This document shows positions 11,391-23,474 of a stretch of DNA of 64,000 nucleotides, one piece after another (positions within the stretch are counted from its first letter, which is position 1; the number at the start of each line of letters is the position of its first letter). A program made the position numbers and the translations under genes. Below the pieces are notes generated by a model that was given only the letters and a program-made list of their open reading frames with translations, was not told where the DNA came from and searched no databases. Origin of the DNA: Ciborinia camelliae (taxonomy: Eukaryota; Ascomycota; Leotiomycetes; Helotiales; Sclerotiniaceae); assembly GCA_025890175.1 (NCBI GenBank), contig JANPYM010000010.1, forward strand, positions 712,427 through 776,426, read 5' to 3'.

Positions 11391-12187
11391 CTAAGCCTTA
11401 GCAGCAGCTTGGTTTGGGTTGACCTTCTTTCCGTCCTTGTTGTATCTGACACGGGGAGGTGGGAGACGGTTACGTCTTCCAACACGGGATCGGACACTGT
11501 AAAACAAGAGAATCAGCTCAAATGTTCACATAGGGCCTAACTTACTAGCAGTCAGAGTGGCCAATCAGTCAGTCAGGCAGTCATCAGCGACCTCTGGATC
11601 ATTGGATGACCGATTGCTGTCAAGCAGCGCTTTCAGCGTACTGACTGGTTGACCACTCTGCTGGCAGTTCGACCAAGGGATCATCTCAAAAGCATTGGGA
11701 CATACCGGACAATCTTGCCGTGGATGGCGCAAGAGACACAGTATTGCAATTTGAGGTACATCTTGGGAACTGTGTACTCAGAGAAGACAGAGGCTTCTGA
11801 GATATCACCTGTATCAAACCCATATTAGCGCCTGTTCTAAAAATTCTAAAACCATCCATCTGCCAAATCTCTCTGCGATCTACATCTTCTGCAGGCTCTT
11901 TGGAAGTGTCTGGAATATTGGAAACATACGGATGGCAGCGGACTCAACCATGTTACGGATGGTAAATCTCTTTATCGCCTTGTCCTTTGGGGTGCATCGA
12001 GAGCAGTTGGAGCATCTGATTGGCTTGACGTGACCACGACCCTTCTTGTTACGTCCACTATAGAATCAATCAGCCACCCGGTCCCAGATATATCATCTTT
12101 GTCGATAATCGTATCATTTCAAAGGGGTTCGAGTTGGGAATTTCGATGGGGTGGGAGTTCGTACTTGGACGCGCGCTTCTTGACCAT
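11391..12187 (-). CDS. RPS26: 40S ribosomal protein S26
   Basis: eS26 of the small ribosomal subunit, near the mRNA exit channel. Four exons (12187-12165, 12057-11930, 11808-11706, 11496-11391) give exactly 119 aa, the usual fungal length. Motifs: [18 protein letters not shown], zinc cysteines in CSNCSRC and [27 protein letters not shown], and a C-terminal [23 protein letters not shown] tail. Intron 1 lies after codon 7, the usual position for a short first exon in fungal ribosomal protein genes. Intron 3 (11497-11705, 209 nt) is the longest and holds a strong inverted repeat, listed separately. It is divergently paired with the ubiquitin-RPS27a gene across a 383-bp shared promoter, so the two small-subunit genes are probably co-regulated. 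Confidence 0.97.
11553..11660 (-). other. Hairpin-forming inverted repeat inside RPS26 intron 3
   Basis: Arms 11553-11573 and 11640-11660 are inverted copies of 21 bases matching at 19. In the RPS26-sense transcript they would form 19 Watson-Crick pairs plus one G-U, with a single C-A mismatch, closing a loop of about 66 nt that holds smaller self-complementary segments. Intronic position in a ribosomal protein gene suggests a snoRNA or an autoregulatory element. I could not identify correctly spaced C/D boxes or an H/ACA arrangement, so the class is unassigned. Confidence 0.6.
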
Positions 12188-13092
<905 letters not shown>

Positions 13093-14185
13093 ATGATCTG
13101 CAACGAACACACGGATGTGGAGGAATAGTTTCTTGCATGCTATGGTGTACTTCTGATATATCACTCAATGCTACGCAGAATCTAAAACAAACATTACCGT
13201 TGCCTCTAATACTTTGCAATGTGACATGATTTTGAGCCAAGTGAATATGTAGGGAAGTTCAGCGTAGTGAATTGATTTTACTATGCGAAACATGAACGCA
13301 TCTTCGATTCTGATTCACAACATGGAGAAGAAACCGGCCATTATTATCGCTTGTGTACACGCCATCTCATCAAGTTGTTTCTAACCTCTGTCCTCCTTGC
13401 TCATTCGTCACTTCTTTCCTTCCCAATCTCACAGCCTGTATTCGCCTCCCTCTACCCATCCATCATTCAAACTCCTAACATTTCTCCACCATCCTTGAGC
13501 AGGATATGGGAAGACGGGCAGTCGTCAAGTATCACCACAATTCGAGAGACTGTGTTGCCGATACCTGTATAGCACACATGCACTAAAGTCTTGATTGCAA
13601 GGTGCTCCAATGACTTTTGAGGGGTGACGAATGGGAGCTCTAGGTCCAACATCTTTCTGCGCCATGGTAACTTGACGGGCATCTATTATCAGGGTGATTC
13701 GTAAAATTCTTTGGGGGTAGAACAGATGATTAGGAAAGAAATTGGATTTTTCGGAGATCGTTCCTAGTAAATTTTGGACATGTATGCAATGTAGTAAACA
13801 TATATATCATTGTATGCTACATTAGCTGTTCATGATTCGAGTTCTTGCCAGCCACCTTACTGACTGTATTCCTGAAGGCATGATGTACGATATGTGAAGG
13901 CCCTCAATACATTTGCGAGATTTTCCGTCCAAAATAAGATTACAATACACTCGACTTCCCCTTTTAATCCCTGAAACGCCATCAATGAAGTCTATGCAAG
14001 CGATGATATCCACTTGCCCTGAATCGCGAGGCCAGCCAAATTTGCACATCCATCAAAGTAGATTAAGCCACTCATCTCTTTACTCGTGAGCTCCCACCCA
14101 AGCTACTTCCCGCCCATAGCGAGGTATTTTTGCTCCCTTCCCAACCTCATTTTCCACCTCCATCACCACACACTCTCTCATGCCC
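13093..14185. other. Convergent intergenic region, UBI3 / RSA3
   Basis: No recognisable gene. Two reverse-strand frames (13467-13682 and 13822-14049) look superficially protein-like but have no family match that I recognise, no intron support and no conserved motif; they may be chance or decayed sequence. The segment 14130-14185 is CT-rich. Confidence 0.45.
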
Positions 14186-14700
14186 CTACCCAACAATTCT
14201 CCTCATCTCCTCCTCTCCCCAAACTTTCGTTCCCTGCTTCAATGCATGCACCAATATCTGCAACGCATTCCCATTAAAATCATCCGCCTCACGGATCTTA
14301 TCCAAATCCTCTGAGAACTCAGTAGTGGCCCGTTGAAGATAATGCGATGTGAACTTTTCAACGAGAGCTGAATCTTTCACTGGAGATGGTTTCTGAGAAT
14401 ATGTTAATTAGGTATGAGAAAGGAGGAAAGGGAAGGGCGTGGGGATAAGTTACAGATGGGGCTTTGCCTGAGGAAGTTGGTATGGGTTGGGAGGGAGATT
14501 TGGTGGCCGGTGGTTGGGCTTTTTGCTTGGATGATTGAGATTTTGGAGCAGTGTCGCTCTCACTGTCGGATATGGATGTTACTAGAAAGATTGATAAGTA
14601 TATAAGCGTAGGAAAAGATGAGGATGCACAAACCTTCTGTTCTAGACTGGCTCTTCTTACGACGCTTAGGTTTCACGGCTTTGGGCATTTTGGGATCCAT
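14186..14700 (-). CDS. RSA3: Ribosome assembly protein 3 (Rsa3-like)
   Basis: Rsa3 is a nuclear factor for early 60S subunit assembly. Exons 14700-14634, 14581-14454 and 14392-14186 give 133 aa. The N terminus MDPKMPKAVKPKRRKKSQSR is a strong nuclear-localisation-like basic run, followed by an acidic Ser/Asp stretch (SISDSESD) and a Pro/Ser-rich linker. The conserved Rsa3 domain occupies roughly residues 70-125: FTSHYLQRATTEFSEDLDKI then READDF and LQILVHALKQG. This last block is the family hallmark. Intron frames join without ambiguity. It adds a third ribosome-production gene to this corner, besides RPS26 and UBI3. Confidence 0.85.
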
Positions 14701-15189
14701 TTTTAAAGGTATAGTAATGTTATATTATTGTAGAGAAGGACTGTTACGTCGAGATTCGAGATGCAAGAAAATGTCGATGTAGATTATTGCACGTGAAAAG
14801 CTCGTCAGAAAATATTTTAGTGGGGGTATGAGTGGAGATAATGCAAGGGGCTGGCAAATCATGAGTACTTGGAGTAACTACCCGGCACGTCTTCTAGAAT
14901 ATCATTATACAGTGACAGAATATAAAAAGTTCGATTAATTGATGTTTTGTGGTGAAACGCAAGATCTTACATCAAACTGTGATAATATTATGCAAGTGCA
15001 TTTCTACTTGGTTATCGATATGTTTACTGCAAGTGTGCAACATTCAGGAGGAGGGTGAGGATGAGGGGTGGCTTTTCAAAGCTGCAATGATCAATCATGA
15101 GTCTCCTGTTGGATAAACAAGCGCACTAATCAGGACCTCATCATGTTATTCTCCTTCTCCTTTTAGCTTGCTTGCTTACTAGTTACGAC
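14701..15189. other. Divergent intergenic region, RSA3 / ABC transporter
   Basis: 489 bp without a gene. It contains a CACGTG E-box (about 14789) near the RSA3 side. Nothing else stands out. Confidence 0.5.
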
Positions 15190-18100
15190 ATGGGCCTGGG
15201 ACCTCTCTTTGACCGTGTAAGATTAATTTGAGCCAGTTTTTGGTTGACTTCACCTGTAAAGCACGCAGTGCAAGCCATGATGGTCTCGATACACCCCATA
15301 CACACTTTACAAAGTGTATCTACAATTTCTGCCGGAATATTTCTATTGATTCTACCTGTTAGAATTTGGAACCTTCATAACTCTCGTATTAGAAATACTC
15401 CCAGCTGGCAAGGACCATTCAAAGCTGTTTGTAACCTCCCTTCCATGATTTGGAGCTTTATATCCAACACTAATAACGGCCGTAGGCTCTTGGAGTTCTG
15501 CTCTCGATCATACTGTCCTTATATTCGACTAACCTCTCAAGCTTGGAGACTCAGTATAAGACCGATTTCTTGGTCTCACTATGTATTTCTATACCTGCTA
15601 CCCTTGCCCTGAGTATACTTCTACTTTTGGAGCATCAACGGTCTCATAGAGATTCAAATCTAGTGATGTTATATCTTCTTTCATCTATACTTTGCGATAC
15701 GGTCTATCTCACTGTGCATTCCAAAACCACAAGGGCCACGAATACCTCCCGTCCGTTTCTTTTTCGTTGTTGTGGGCATTTGGCACTTTTGATACTCGAT
15801 TTATGCGGCAAATATTCATTGTTCAATGCTGTTAAGCAGGATAAGTCCCCCGAAGAAACTTATGGCATTCTGAATAGAGTCTTCTTTATATGGATCAATC
15901 CAATACTTGTTCGGGGGTACAAGAATATCCTCACCGATAAAGATTCGCCATCCCTCAGTCAAGACATGAAGTCAGAGTTCACAAGAAAGGCAATTCTTCA
16001 AATATGGTCTCAACGAGGTTAGTATAGTACTCAGAAAAGCTTTCTCAATCACTTTTAACAACCTCTAGTCAAGCCTGAAACAAAGAAAAGTTTGCCTCTC
16101 GGCTTGATCAAATGCCTGAAAACACCATTTCTCGCTGCCGTTTTGCCTCGACTATTCTTGATCGCTTTTCGTTATTCTCAGCCTATCCTAATCAAAGAAT
16201 CGATCAGATACATTGAGACATATCCTACGGGAGCGGAAAGAAATTATGGGGTTTGGCTTATCATATCCGCTTCCACTATCTATGTCGGCCTTGCCGTGAG
16301 GTTATATTTCCACATTCTCTTCTCACGTGCTGACACTCAATTTCAGCTATCAACAGCTGTGTATCGACATTGCATAAATAGGCTTAAGCTCATGACAAGA
16401 AGTGCCCTCGTGGGACTGATTCATGATAAAACTATGAAATCGCCGAGCATAGCTTACGATAACGGCGAGGCCACTTCACTTATGAGCAATGATGCAGAAA
16501 GTCTTGATGGAATTGCCGAAATGATTCACGAGACATGGGCTCAAGTCATTGAAGTTCTTATAGGGATAAGACTTCTGGCTACTCAAGTTGGTTGGATCTG
16601 GCCTCTTCCGCTTCTTCTGATCTATTGTCAGTATTTCTCCCAGAGCTCTGCCTAGATACTAAATTCTGTAGCATGTTCACATATGAGTCGATTTGTTGCA
16701 AAGCATTTACATCCTCGCCAAAAAGCTTGGAATGCCGCAACACAGAGTCGTATAACATCTACCAGCTCTTTCATAAGTACCATGAAAGTTGTCAAGATGA
16801 TTGGATTACAACAAAACCTTTCCCGTCGAATACTGAAGCTTCGGGAAGAGGAGCTCTGGGTAGCCTCGAAACTTGGATGGGTTATGGTGTACTATAATGC
16901 ATCTGGTTCGTTAAAAGCAATGCATGAATTCGACATTGCATACTTAAAACTGACAATAACATAGCTAATGCACTTGGGATCTTCTCCCCGGCTATCACAC
17001 TAGCTATATTTGCTTTAGTATCCCAAGCTCATGGTACAAATATTGATACAGAGACTGCATTCACCACTATGGCGATCTTAAGTATGGTTACACACCCAGC
17101 AAACATGGCCATGACTATTGTACCGCGTGCAGTAGCAGCTTTTGCTGGATTTGAAAGAATCCAATCATTCATGCTCCGCCCTTCCTTACAAGACAATCGC
17201 GACATCCTACTCAAGCCTCCTTTGAGTGATCTGGATTGGGACCCGTTATCCGGTCATCTCACAAAATCTAGGCCCGCTATTCAAATCCGTCAGCTCAAAG
17301 TCGGTCATAAACAGATAGTTCTGGACAATATAAACATTAAAGTTCGTGCTAAGTCGTTCATTGTAATCTCAGGCCCTACCGGTAGCGGTAAATCGACATT
17401 ATTGCGCACTATAATTGGAGAAGTAGTTCCCGCCGGTGGATCAATGGCCCTATCAACAAGACAGATAGCATACTGTGCCCAGAGACCCTGGCTACCCAGT
17501 GGAACTATCAAAGAGGTTATTTACGGTGCCAAGTTTATCGACAGTGCTACTACGCAAGATCATGAGAAATGGTACAATACAGTAACAGAACTATGTTGTC
17601 TCACTCATGATTTCGACTACTTGCCTGATGGAGATCAGACACAGATTGGCAGCAGGGGCCTCAATTTGTCTGGAGGTCAGAGACAGCGTGTTGTATGTAT
17701 GTACTCTGAAACGGCAAGGTATAGGTTAACTTAACAACAATAGACACTGGCACGAGCGTTGTTTGCAAGATCCGACATACTTCTGCTGGATGACACTTTC
17801 AGTGGATTGGATGGTGCAACGGAGCAAACTATCTTCGATAATTTATTTGGACCTACAGGTCTAGTCCGACGTTTGAGGACTACTGTCGTTCTCGTTTCCA
17901 ATTCTTGCAAGTTCTCCTTGTCCGTTCTTCACTATAGTGTCTTACTGTGGAATAGCTCAATATTTCCAATCAGCAGATCACATTGTGGTTCTGGGAAACC
18001 ATGGAGTCATAGATCAGGGGAACTGGCAAAGTATCAAAATAAAAGCTGAGTCTATAGCAAAATTCTCTTCTGGAAACCACGCCAAAGACAACGCCGCAGT

Positions 18101-20403
18101 TTCAGCAGCTTTTGATAAACTTGGCGCCCAAGTGCGAGCAAAAGACGAAGCTGAAATGGATCTCGCAAGACATAGTGGAGACTCCACTTTATACGGTAAA
18201 CTACCCTCTTCCTCAAATTCAAGGATGTAGTTGACGTGAGCGCAGGATACTATCTGAGATTTGTAGGATCGAAGAACCTTTTTCTCCTTCTCACTTGCAC
18301 AGCGAAATACTCCTTCTTCATTACCATACCCCAATACTACCTTCAGCTATGGACCGATTCGAACGGTAGGAATACTGTGTTTTATGTCTCTGGATTTCTG
18401 TTTCTATCATTTATGTCGTGGATCTCAACAAGTTCTCAAATGTGGTAGGTTCCTCGTAGTCTTCCACGTGCTTGTTGTCGTTGAACATCTCCTAGGACTA
18501 TTGTTATACGATTGGCGCCGCAATCTGGGTCCCGCTTACATGAGCGGCTTTTACAAATTGTAACGAGGTTAGTCTCTCTTATCTTATGAAAAACAATAGC
18601 ACAATTTAGGGGAGACTGAAAATTACTAGCGCACCTTTGTCGTATTTTTCCCTAACCGACAATGGATCAATTTTGAATAGGTAGTAGTTCATGCTCAAAT
18701 GTTTCGATAAAAACTAAAAATATCTAGATTCAGTCAAGACATCCAGATGATTGACAAGCAATTACCATCAGGACTTCAAACCATTGTAACTCGTAAGACG
18801 ATTATCGAATTTTATTTCTAAAATATTTTGAAGGATCCTAACACACGCAGAAATCTTCAAGCTATTTATGCAAATCATACTTCTTTTCATCGCCCAGAAA
18901 TGGCTCTTAGTATCTATACCAGCCTGTATGCTTGTAGTCTATATCGTTCAAAAGGTGTATCTCCGCACCTCTAGACAACTTCGATTTCTGGAGCTAGAGG
19001 CCCGGGCTGGGGTCTTCTCGAGCTTCTTGGAATCTGTATGTATGAAGTTCCGATGAAGATACTTTTTTGTCTGACAGTTCCAGGTTGAGGGCCTTGAAAC
19101 AATACGCTCATTTGGTTGGTCAAACGCAGTAATACAGGATAACATCATAAGTGTGGACAATGCCCAGCGTCCAGAATTTCTTCTCTTGTGTCTTCAGCGA
19201 TGGCTCAACATTGTTCTGGACCTTTTAGCAGCGGCTGTTGCAACCAGTGTTGTTGCTATGGCTGTAACATATCGAGATCATGTTAGCGGTGCACAAGTCG
19301 GAATCGCGCTTAATATTATGCTCGTAGCAACCACAACCCTGCTGAAACTCGTTGAGAGTTGGACGACGCTAGAAATTTCTCTCGGCGCGATTTATCGCTT
19401 GAGGACACTTGAAAAGATGACACCATTTGAGGGTGGTATGACCTGGAACTTAGAGCTCCCGGAATCCTGGCCCTCTAGAGGGGATATCGAAATCAAGAAC
19501 ATCACTGCATCCTACCTGTATGTCACCTCAAAGACTCTGTTTTCACTTCTAGCTAACATGATTAATACTTAGAGCCGACTCGGTGGCTCTCCGAAACCTG
19601 ACCTTGAACATCACGTCAGGCCAGAAAATCATCGTCTGCGGACGTACAGGCAGGTCCGTTTTTGAACTCTATCCATTTTTTCCAAGGCTCACTTTTAAAT
19701 TAGTGGCAAAAGTACACTCCTCTTGACGCTCCTACGACTCCTTGAGTTGCAATCTGGTCAGATTAAGCTAGACGGCTTTGACATCAAGAAAGTCGGGCTT
19801 GATGTTCTGCGACAACGATGCTTCATTACTGTGTCTCAAGATCCTCTCCTTCTATCCAACGAGACCTTACGGTTTAATCTGGATCCAGACGCCTCACTAT
19901 CAAACGAATCTTTGATTGCCTCGTTGAAAAGAACCGAGCTCCGGTCACACTTCCTTCAAGGGGCAGCTGGAATTGACAAATTCTTGGTAGCAGCGCCGGG
20001 GCTTGCTAGAGATGTCTCATCGTACGACCAACATCCAATTCTGGACAAAAACCTTTCAATGTTTCCGTAATTATCTGTAGGACAAGGTCAGCTACTTGCA
20101 CTTTGCCGGGCGCTTGTCAAAACTCAGACAGCCCAGTGTTTTGGCCGAAAACCTGTCGTTTTGTTGGACGAAGTCACTTCTTCCCTTGACCCTGCTACTG
20201 AGTCAATGATACACGGTATCATAGATGATGAGTTTACTCGAAGTGGGCACACGGTCATATGTGTTGCTCATAGAATTGAGGTGTTAACAAATCATACAAA
20301 GCCTGGGAGAGATGTCATAATATTACTGGATAATGACCGGTTGCAGGAAGTCATCACAGATTTGCATCCGAGGACGTTGGAAAGGCTCGGAAGGTTAGAT
20401 TGA
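15190..20403 (+). pseudogene. ABCC-type multidrug-resistance ABC transporter with premature stop in NBD2
   Basis: Full-length exporter of the fungal ABCC/MRP type, TMD-NBD-TMD-NBD plus an N-terminal membrane domain. Sixteen exons can be joined in one frame (about 1,477 codons): 15190-15216, 15262-15426, 15486-16017, 16069-16626, 16672-16905, 16965-17692, 17744-17906, 17956-18195, 18246-18444, 18496-18567, 18630-18680, 18728-18792, 18851-19035, 19084-19517, 19573-19653, 19704-20403. NBD1 has Walker A GPTGSGKST, signature LSGGQRQRV and Walker B ILLLDD. NBD2 has Walker A GRTGSGKST, signature LSVGQGQ and Walker B VVLLDEVTSSLD. An in-frame TAA (20068-20070, codon 1367) falls directly before LSVGQ, and the frame continues intact to 20403. 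No intron can remove it without deleting the signature. A transcript would yield a protein lacking the catalytic half of NBD2. The intron after 17906 needs a GC donor. Exon 1 and the start are weakly supported. Everything else looks intact, so this is a recent lesion or a base error. Confidence 0.75.
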
Positions 20404-21162
20404 ATGGGGTTGTTTTTTATGCTTGCTAATAGACGACGGGTTCCTATTCTGTGTGTGACTGGCGGCTTGTAGCGCTTCTGGCATTGCATCACCTTAAATC
20501 ATCTATGCCCTAACCCCTCAGCTCCAACTCTCCTGTAAAGATGTTAAGATGTATATTTTATTTTTAAAATAATTAAAATATATACTCACCCAACTCAGAA
20601 GAGATACCTTCTATCTATAACACCCGTATGCCATTTTCCTATCTATAAATCAACGGGTTGATTAACCGAGGGGGTGGGCATTCGCACATTCGCACTACTT
20701 GGCTCTTTGGGATGTACAATGTACCTGCTAGCTCTGAAATGAAATTTATGAAATTCATCTACAACCCTAATAGATGAGTTAATATAAATAGTATGTCGAT
20801 TTCGAGTTCAGCCCTTGTAGCTAGTACGCTCATATTCATAATAATCGGCTACGATTTTGTCAGTTTAGTGGTAAGGTTAATTAGTTGTGCGTTGCTGGGG
20901 CAACATGATGTTTGGTGTTTTTGCGGACAGAGCTCTCCAACATCACCCAAGACTTTGACAGATGGTTTTGAAGTTTTGCGATACATCAAACCAACCAACT
21001 TGAATTGGTAGATATAGAAAACTCCTCGAGGGAGCAGACGAAGGATTTAATTCTGTCAATACAGTTTTTTTCTTTCCTGATTTTATATTGCATAATCATT
21101 AATTCTATTTCCCCCTCTGTCCTAATTTCTATCCTTTGCTTAAACGTCCTTGGATTGCGATC
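20404..21162. other. Intergenic region, ABC transporter / kinesin
   Basis: 759 bp, no gene recognised. It is AT-rich around 20540-20600. The kinesin promoter should lie in the right half. Confidence 0.5.
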
Positions 21163-23474
21163 ATGTCTGTAAGAGGTCAGTATTTCCGCACAAAACAAGT
21201 AAGTCTTACTCAAGCTTACCTTCAAATAAGTCGTTGCGAGGATACGTCCTCTCCTACCAAAGGAATTGGATAAAGATACCATCGTGCGCGCCGAGAGCAG
21301 TCAAGATAGCAAAACTTTCAATGTGGTCCGGATACCGAACCCCAAAAACGAGTCGGAGGAATTCAGCTTTACCTTTAATGGCGTCTACGATATGGGAACA
21401 TCGCAAGAGGAACTGTTTACAAACGAGGTTGCGCCTACGCTGAAATCATTGTTCCAAGGACTCGATGTTACACTATTTGCATATGGAGTTACCGGGACGG
21501 GAAAAACACACACAATGCGCGGTGGAACGAAGTTGGCAGATCGTGGAATTATACCTCGATTATTGAGTGGGATTTATCGACGCGGTCGAAAGGTTGCTAA
21601 AGATTCCGGCGAAGAAACCTCCGTTACTGTTACGTTGTCTTACTACGAAATATATAACGACAAAGTCTTCGACCTATTCGAATCCCCAGACAAACGATCT
21701 CTTGCTGGCCTGCCTCTCCGCGAGAAGGATGGGAAAACAATAGTTGTTGGACTATCAGAAAGGTCTTGCAATGATCTGAAAGATTTCGAAAAGTTATATA
21801 TAGAAGCCAATAACAACCGGAGCACAGCGGGAACCAAACTCAATGCCCAAAGTAGTCGAAGCCATGCGATTTTGATGGTTAAGGTAACGCAGACCACTGG
21901 TGAAGGGAGTTTAATCAGTACTGCATCCGCAATTGATTTAGCGGGATCAGAGGACAACCGGAGAACAGATAATGGCAAGGAGAGAATGATTGAATCTGCA
22001 AGCATCAACAAAAGTTTATTTGTGCTCAGTCAGTGTATTGATGCTATTGGTAGAGGCGACAAGAGAATTCCATATCGAGAATCTAAAATGACACGAATTC
22101 TCAGTTTGGGTCAAAACAATGGTATCACTATCATGGTCTTAAATCTCGCACCCTTGCGTTCTTACCATCTAGATACTTTGTCTTCCTTGAACGTGAGTTC
22201 AAGAGCGAAGAGAATAGAGGTCAGGGAAATTGAGAATGAAGTTGTGTTCACTCAACCACCTAGAAAACCAGCGGGGGCCAGTATGCAACGACAGCCATTA
22301 AGACCTATTACGAATTCACACAATACTGCAGTCAACCCGGCACAGAAGGCAGACAAACCAGCGAAAGCCTTCTCTGTATACACAGACAAAAGTAAAACAA
22401 CTTCAACCCGGCCAATGAACAACACTCAAGCACTCCGCGGGTCGAACTCGAATAAGAAAAGACCATCTGATGGGGTTATCGGTTCACGTGTTACCAAACT
22501 CGCTAGACCTGCACCTTCCGGGTATAAATCAGGTACATCTGATATTTCAGCGGCAAAGATTGAGGAAATGGTTGAGCGTAAGGTCTCAGAAATCCTCGCC
22601 AACCGTGCCTTGGAACAGAAATCGAACTCGGCACCTACTGAAATTAGTGAGGCGGTTCAGAAACGACTAGAGGCACTGGAAAAGAAGATTGATGAGAACT
22701 CGGCAGAAGATGCGAGGTCTGAAGGTCTCAGATTTCTGCTCATGGCGAGACAGCACAAAGAGCGCGGTGAAGAAAGTAGCGCTCTGAAGATGTATGAGTA
22801 AGTTTTACCCAGCCTTTCAGTCCAACCCAAGTGAATTTAACTAATTTCCTTCTAGAATGGCACTTCCTTTCTTCCCAGGCCAGGAGAAATTGCTGAAGAA
22901 AATTGAACATCTCAAGGCCAAAATACAAGCAAAGAATACTGGTGTAGCAACCAAGCATTCGGCACCAGTAGAAACTGAAAGACGAAAGCCTACGGCTCCG
23001 TTCTTACAGCTACCAACACCCGCCAGTTCGTTTCAGCAAGAAGAGGAAGCACAACCTGTATCGCGAAAGAGCTCCGAACCAGACGCCGAGTATGATGCAT
23101 CTTTTGTACACCAGGAGGATAACTACCAAGATGATGATAGCTTTTCATACCGAGCCACCAAGTCAAAAAAGTCGAAATCCAAATCGACAACTAAATTACG
23201 TGTTTTCAATGATGAAGCATCTATTGGCCTGCTAGATCCCCCCACACCCCGAACAAGACATTTATTAGATATTATCAACTCCAGAGATGTTGCCATGATT
23301 AGAGGCCTTTGTGGAGTTGGGCCCAAGAAGGCTAGAGACGTGGTTGAGTTTCTAGAGCTACAGAATGAGGATGACGGGGGTCAGATTAAAACTTTACAGC
23401 AGCTCAGAGCAGTTCCGGGATTAGGAACTAAAACGGTAGAACGGGCATATGAGGGAATTGCATTGTTGGTTTGA
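21163..23474 (+). CDS. Kinesin-10 / KIF22-like motor with C-terminal DNA-binding HhH
   Basis: Chromosome-associated plus-end-directed kinesin of the KIF22/Kid type. Exons 21163-21175, 21231-22797 and 22856-23474 give 732 aa. The tiny first exon (MSVR) is required to reach VARIRPLLPKELDKD, the opening strand of the motor. Motor domain about residues 1-340: P-loop GVTGTGKTHT (about 90), switch I NAQSSRSHA, switch II IDLAGSE, and the microtubule-binding YRESKMTRIL. A Ser/Thr/Pro-rich linker and a short coiled coil (about 480-540) follow. The C terminus (about residues 665-730) carries helix-hairpin-helix motifs (IRGLCGVGPKKARDVVEF and LRAVPGLGTKTVERAY), the DNA-binding feature that sets KIF22-like kinesins apart. 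Role in chromosome arm movement is inferred from the family. A Pro-rich or Glu-rich middle is not conserved and is not used for the call. Confidence 0.92.

Noticed and set aside
11581..11640. TGATGA and CTGA words in the RPS26 intron read as a C/D snoRNA
   Set aside because: Spacing between the candidate C and D boxes (about 30 nt) is too short and no terminal stem brackets them; only the hairpin itself is reported.
13467..14049. Two reverse frames between UBI3 and RSA3 as genes
   Set aside because: No recognised family, no splice structure, and they fall in a convergent 3' flank.
20068..20081. GTAATTATCTGTAG as a tiny intron removing the transporter stop
   Set aside because: 14 bases is far below the minimum fungal intron, and splicing there would delete part of the signature LSVGQ.
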